Source: Ricordea florida
Taxonomy: Eukaryota; Cnidaria; Anthozoa; Corallimorpharia; Ricordeidae
Assembly: GCA_949710005.1 (NCBI GenBank)
Contig: OX453280.1
Span: forward strand, 13,988,258 to 14,052,257
Direction: 5' to 3'
DNA length: 64,000 nt
Shown: positions 60,853-64,000 of the stretch, one piece after another
Layout of the letters: each line of letters begins with the position of its first letter
How positions within the stretch are numbered: the first letter of the stretch is position 1
Notes under the pieces: model-generated
Seen by the model: the letters and a program-made list of their open reading frames with translations, nothing else
Told to the model about the DNA's origin: nothing
The model's database searches: none
Made by a program: the position numbers and the translations under genes

Positions 60853-60865
60853 GAAACCTTTAAAC
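60853..60865 (-). promoter_or_regulatory. Upstream motif GTTTAAAGGTTTC (minus strand)
   Basis: Lies 18 bases before the ATG at 60,834. Confidence 0.6.
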
Positions 60866-60868
60866 GGA

Positions 60869-61381
60869 TTAGTGAACAGTATCATAACCGCTATCAGCCT
60901 GCTCAGTAGTCTGTTCAGTTATAACTTGTTGATTTTTGTTGAATTTTATGTGCTTAGCAACCTGAAATAACCCGCTAGCAAGTGCAGCCAGTCTTCCCGC
61001 TTTTAATGCTAATAGCCCAACAATGTTTGTTAATTCACGATTAACCAAATCATCATTCTTCAAATCAGAACAAAGAGATTCTATATCATCAACCGGAACT
61101 AAATATGAAATAAGTTTGGAAACTAATTGTAGGGATGAATCTACCAATCCTCCATTAATTTTTTTACCCATTACCGCTTGGTAACGATTAAAATATTTTT
61201 CTACATCACGTTCCGATAATTTTTTTACATCACCCAGACTCATTTCAACCCCCAAATATTCCTTTGTTGTTCCGAGCGCTGCTAGAATTGCGAGTGATTC
61301 TTGTTTGATTTCAACTTCATTATCTTTTCCCTGTGGTTGTTCATCTTTTACTTCTTCAATGTAATCTTCAATATTTACCAT
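60869..61381 (-). CDS. Conserved small Polinton protein (170 aa)
   Basis: Intact form of the P1 gene that carries a stop at 9,682. It has an acidic N-terminus, then SLAILAALGTTKEYLG (about residue 30), DVEKYFNRYQAVMGKK and a helical C-terminal half ending DTVH. The start at 61,381, just after the ATPase stop, is preferred because P1 has the same spacing. An upstream ATG at 61,417 would overlap the ATPase. The function is unknown. Confidence 0.75.
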   Translation of the reverse strand: MVNIEDYIEEVKDEQPQGKDNEVEIKQESLAILAALGTTKEYLGVEMSLGDVKKLSERDVEKYFNRYQAVMGKKINGGLVDSSLQLVSKLISYLVPVDDIESLCSDLKNDDLVNRELTNIVGLLALKAGRLAALASGLFQVAKHIKFNKNQQVITEQTTEQADSGYDTVH

Positions 61382-61386
61382 CTTTG

Positions 61387-62013
61387 TTAAATCACTTCGG
61401 GTATCTCTAAATAGCAATTAAATGGATGGCGTAAAGATAAACATAACCTAGAATATTTTTCAGTTTTCAGGAGTTGAACAAACTTTTTGCCCAATTCATA
61501 ATCCAAATCACCACCATAATCTTCGAAAAACATTTTCATACCTTTCTGCGATGGATTATGAAAAGTAACAACGCAGGCTACATTTTCCCTGAATGGTTTT
61601 GCTATTGATGTTAATTGTTGGGTTAAAACCCACATTGATAATCCATGATGTCTTCCGGAGAATGCTAAATCTATAAATTTATTAGATCTTTTCTTCAGAT
61701 CGGCGGATACGGCGCAATCATCTAAAATTATTAGTGTATTGAGTCCAGAGAATAAAGTTTGACAATCATTTAACAATTCATTAATCTCATCTACATTACT
61801 TGCATCGGGTGATAATACAAAGAATCTCTTGTCCCCACGGGCAAAATTATGATATGTTTTATTTTTAGAATAAGTTGGGCAAATTAAAACAATGTAATCA
61901 AAAACTTTTCGGAAAGGACCTCGAAGCTGTTCAATTAGGTACTTTGTTTTCCCACAATTTGTTGGTCCAGTTATAATACAATGAAATGGGATTTTATCTC
62001 GTAAATCTTCCAT
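61387..62013 (-). CDS. Genome-packaging ATPase (HerA/FtsK type)
   Basis: A 208-residue P-loop ATPase, homologue of 8,726-9,355. Walker A is GPTNCGKT (about 14-21), Walker B is TLIILDDCA (about 91-99), and it has WVLTQQLTS. The start MEDLRDKIPF matches the P1 start MNELRDKIPF. It would pump DNA into the particle. Confidence 0.93.
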   Translation of the reverse strand: MEDLRDKIPFHCIITGPTNCGKTKYLIEQLRGPFRKVFDYIVLICPTYSKNKTYHNFARGDKRFFVLSPDASNVDEINELLNDCQTLFSGLNTLIILDDCAVSADLKKRSNKFIDLAFSGRHHGLSMWVLTQQLTSIAKPFRENVACVVTFHNPSQKGMKMFFEDYGGDLDYELGKKFVQLLKTEKYSRLCLSLRHPFNCYLEIPEVI

Positions 62014-62035
62014 GATTTTTTGTATCATAACATTA

Positions 62036-62047
62036 TGTTTTTAGATT
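62036..62047 (-). promoter_or_regulatory. Upstream motif AATCTAAAAACA (minus strand)
   Basis: Lies 22 bases before the ATPase ATG, overlapping the capsid gene's 3' end region. Confidence 0.45.
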
Positions 62048-62048
62048 C

Positions 62049-63296
62049 TCAGTACTTAATTGATCTCAAACTTAAATTCATTATTTCCATCATTGCATCA
62101 GCAACAACAAACATATAACATGTTATAGTTCCTGATCCGCTTTGTTTCCTTTTTATTTCTATTTTTACGCCATCGTGTGTATTATTTAGAGCTAGTCCTC
62201 CACCGTGAATACTATTATCTGGGTGAGTTCTCGTATCAACCCAAAGAGCAAACTTGTCCGTGTAAAAATCCCCTTCTTTCAATGAAATTTGTAAACCATC
62301 ATCTCTATGAAAGCGTTTTTTCGCGGATTCCCAAAGATCGGATGAAATCATTCCTCTAGAGTATATTCTATTTGGCACACCATCAACATCAATTTCTACT
62401 GAAGATATACCTGGATTATAAAAATTTTCAGAATCCCTTGCTCCTGCAGCTTGAGGTAATAAAAACAAAAATAATACCCCAGTCATTGATCTTCTCGGTA
62501 AATTAATATGCTGATTAATAACACCATCACCACCAATGGAAAATGTAAAAGTTTTGTGTAAGGTAATATTTTCATAAAAGAATCCTTTACCAACTTGATA
62601 TGTTGATTGTGCCTCGCGGGCTAAGTATTCGCTTGAAATTGAAGAATATTCTAATTCTAAGTTTTTTATTGAATATGATGGTGTTTTAGTTGTATCGGAA
62701 TAAATAAGAATATTATTAATTGGGGCGAGTGTAATCTCAAATATTAAATGATTTTCTAATGCTTTTGGATAAAAAACCCCATGATCGTTTAATATTGGGT
62801 GGTTTATTGGTATTCTATACTTTGATCCGTGAACATTAGCGAGAATTACTTCCTTTGTTTCTTTTTGAGTTTTCTTTGCATCGCCCGCATTTGTTCTAAG
62901 TTTTCTAATGTTTTCGGAAGAAATACCTTGTTTTAATTTATCTTCTCGCTCTTCCTCAGTTAAAAATAAATCGCGATATGTTTGAAATAAATCATATCTT
63001 TGAGTATCTTGCAATGTTTCTCCTCCAAAAAGAACTTTTAATCTAGATACAAGATTGCTCGCTAAATTATTAACAACCGTATTATTTGCATGACCCTCAA
63101 CATCTAAATCAAACAAAAGAGATACACTTCCAGGCACAATCACTAAATTCTCAGAAAGTTTTGGAATATTTATATATAATGTTTCGCCCGGACTGGCTGA
63201 TGATGGATTTAGAGTAATTCTATTTAATGTTGATTCTGCCTTCAAACCAAAGGGTTCTCGTGGAATTCTGTTTGGATTAATTTTTTCAGACGTCAT
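62049..63296 (-). CDS. Major capsid protein (double jelly-roll type)
   Basis: Four hundred and fifteen residues, fully open, and homologous along its length to 7,484-8,719. Blocks shared include PGSVSLLFDLDVEGH, VLFGGETLQDTQRYDLFQTY, LRTNAGD, NHPILNDHGVFYPKALEN and GDFYTDKFALWVDTRTHPDN. It precedes the ATPase as in P1. The jelly-roll assignment comes from Polinton/adintovirus family knowledge. Confidence 0.9.
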   Translation of the reverse strand: MTSEKINPNRIPREPFGLKAESTLNRITLNPSSASPGETLYINIPKLSENLVIVPGSVSLLFDLDVEGHANNTVVNNLASNLVSRLKVLFGGETLQDTQRYDLFQTYRDLFLTEEEREDKLKQGISSENIRKLRTNAGDAKKTQKETKEVILANVHGSKYRIPINHPILNDHGVFYPKALENHLIFEITLAPINNILIYSDTTKTPSYSIKNLELEYSSISSEYLAREAQSTYQVGKGFFYENITLHKTFTFSIGGDGVINQHINLPRRSMTGVLFLFLLPQAAGARDSENFYNPGISSVEIDVDGVPNRIYSRGMISSDLWESAKKRFHRDDGLQISLKEGDFYTDKFALWVDTRTHPDNSIHGGGLALNNTHDGVKIEIKRKQSGSGTITCYMFVVADAMMEIMNLSLRSIKY

Positions 63297-63318
63297 TGTA
63301 ATTTATAAGATACTTTGT

Positions 63319-63331
63319 CTAACCTTTAAAC
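63319..63331 (-). promoter_or_regulatory. Upstream motif GTTTAAAGGTTAG (minus strand)
   Basis: Lies 23 bases before the capsid ATG and overlaps the stop of the upstream small gene. Confidence 0.6.
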
Positions 63332-63510
63332 CCCTTCACACTATTATTCTTTAATTTTTCAATATGTTTTAATAAGCCCTCTCTCGCATCGGGGATTAAA
63401 ATCATAATATTAAAAATTTTATCACCATCTTCCATATATAGAATTTTTTTTCTAATAATTTTTTTCATAAGATTAATTTGATATTCACTAAATTTTGTTT
63501 CCTCCACCAT
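63319..63510 (-). CDS. Small unrecognised gene (63 aa)
   Basis: Sixty-three residues, Lys/Ile-rich and probably helical, between capsid and integrase genes. It has no P1 counterpart, where the gap is 26 bases. The upstream sequence TTAACAAAGTATCTTATAAATTA is repeated almost exactly before the capsid gene. This suggests a duplicated promoter and supports the gene being real. Confidence 0.5.
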   Translation of the reverse strand: MVEETKFSEYQINLMKKIIRKKILYMEDGDKIFNIMILIPDAREGLLKHIEKLKNNSVKGFKG

Positions 63511-63542
63511 TTTAATTTATAAGATACTTTGTTAATTTTTAA
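63511..63542. promoter_or_regulatory. Divergent promoter, integrase/63-aa gene (P3)
   Basis: The AT-rich gap holds TATCTTATAAATTA on the minus strand, matching the sequence before the capsid ATG, and TTAATTTTTAAATG facing the integrase. Confidence 0.5.
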
Positions 63543-64000
63543 ATGATGTCAAAAATATATTATTCAGCTGGGGGGTATTGGAAAGGATATACCGCGATTT
63601 CAAAATTAGCCGAAAAGGCGAAAGTAAGTGAAAATGAGGCAAAACAATGGCTGCAAAAACAGGCAATATGGCAAATCTATCTCCCAGCCCCAAAGTATAT
63701 ACCTAGACCGCATTGGATTGTGGATAAACCAAATCAGATTCACCAAGCAGATTTATTATTTTTACCGCATGATAGAGTTGGAAGAAAAACATATAAATAT
63801 GCGTTAGTTGTGGTTGATATCGCCTCGAGATATAAAGATGCGGAGCCATTAACCTCAAAAGAAAGTCGAGAGATATCAGAAGCTTTTACAAAAATATATT
63901 CTAGAAGGTTAAAATATCCCAAAACATTAATGGTTGATCCAGGAAAAGAATTTATGGGCGAAGTTAGTAAACTCATGAATTACCATAATGTGGGTATACA
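63543..64000 (+). CDS. Retroviral-type integrase, partial (runs off window)
   Basis: Open from the ATG at 63,543 to the window edge, about 152 codons. It aligns with the P1 integrase from its N-terminus: GYWKGY, then KAKVSENEAKQWLQKQAIWQ, the first catalytic Asp in HQADLLFLPHD and the second in MVDPGKEFMG. The catalytic Glu lies beyond the edge. It diverges from the capsid side as in P1. Confidence 0.92.
   Translation, partial: MMSKIYYSAGGYWKGYTAISKLAEKAKVSENEAKQWLQKQAIWQIYLPAPKYIPRPHWIVDKPNQIHQADLLFLPHDRVGRKTYKYALVVVDIASRYKDAEPLTSKESREISEAFTKIYSRRLKYPKTLMVDPGKEFMGEVSKLMNYHNVGI

Larger units (their letters stand above)
52988..64000 (-). mobile_element. Polinton/adintovirus-like element P3, left 11 kb
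   Basis: An AT-rich element in inverted orientation relative to P1, with a collinear set of genes almost all in open frame. The left boundary is inferred: the Helentron copy D breaks near 52,985 and sequence starting AGCGGGCTCC (Polinton termini start AG) follows. The right end, including the polymerase and second TIR, lies beyond the window. Confidence 0.88.

Overview
The window looks like a transposon graveyard from an invertebrate genome, most plausibly a cnidarian (coral or anemone). I recognise no host gene. The host assignment is an inference. It rests on the mix of element types: Polinton/Maverick elements of the adintovirus type, a BEL/Pao LTR retrotransposon (a family confined to animals), a piggyBac relic with introns, and Helitron-like elements.

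Layout. 1-2.1 kb and 38.9-42.9 kb: related copies of a dispersed repeat, partly in ~950-bp tandem. 2,134-19,471: a complete Polinton (P1) with identical 273-bp terminal inverted repeats and a 5-bp target duplication (CCAAA). 19.5-23.2 kb: repeats and a decayed piggyBac gene. 23,231-23,398: a palindrome carrying a hammerhead-ribozyme sequence. 24.1-33.1 kb: a ~201-bp satellite split by a BEL/Pao element (25,894-32,287, 5-bp TSD CTCCG). 33.1-37.5 kb: a truncated Polinton DNA polymerase fragment (P2). 42.9-52.6 kb: an AT-rich minisatellite interrupted by near-identical ~2.96-kb Helentron-like elements. ~52,988 to beyond 64,000: the left 11 kb of a third, AT-rich and largely intact Polinton (P3) in the opposite orientation. 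A ~1.7-kb element of unknown type sits in both P1 and P2.

P1 and P3 are collinear over a virion-type gene block: retroviral-type integrase diverging from a major capsid protein, packaging ATPase, several small membrane proteins, a single-jelly-roll penton-like protein, and a large conserved protein with a C-terminal membrane anchor. P1 carries a decayed protein-primed family B DNA polymerase. In P3 the polymerase would lie beyond the window. I see no adenain-like protease in either element.

The most unusual content is transcription-related. P1 encodes an apparent RNA polymerase Rpb6-like protein and P3 an apparent Rpb7-like protein. Many start codons in both elements are preceded by a shared motif of the form (A/G)NTTAAAGG. 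Many 3' ends carry a perfect or near-perfect stem-loop; in two P3 cases the loop holds AATAAA. Together these suggest a Polinton lineage with parts of its own, giant-virus-like transcription system. P1 also carries a SLOG-domain gene, and both elements carry terminal genes with CxH...CxxC zinc repeats. P1 is damaged by frameshifts, stops and an insertion. P3 is nearly all open and is probably the younger arrival.
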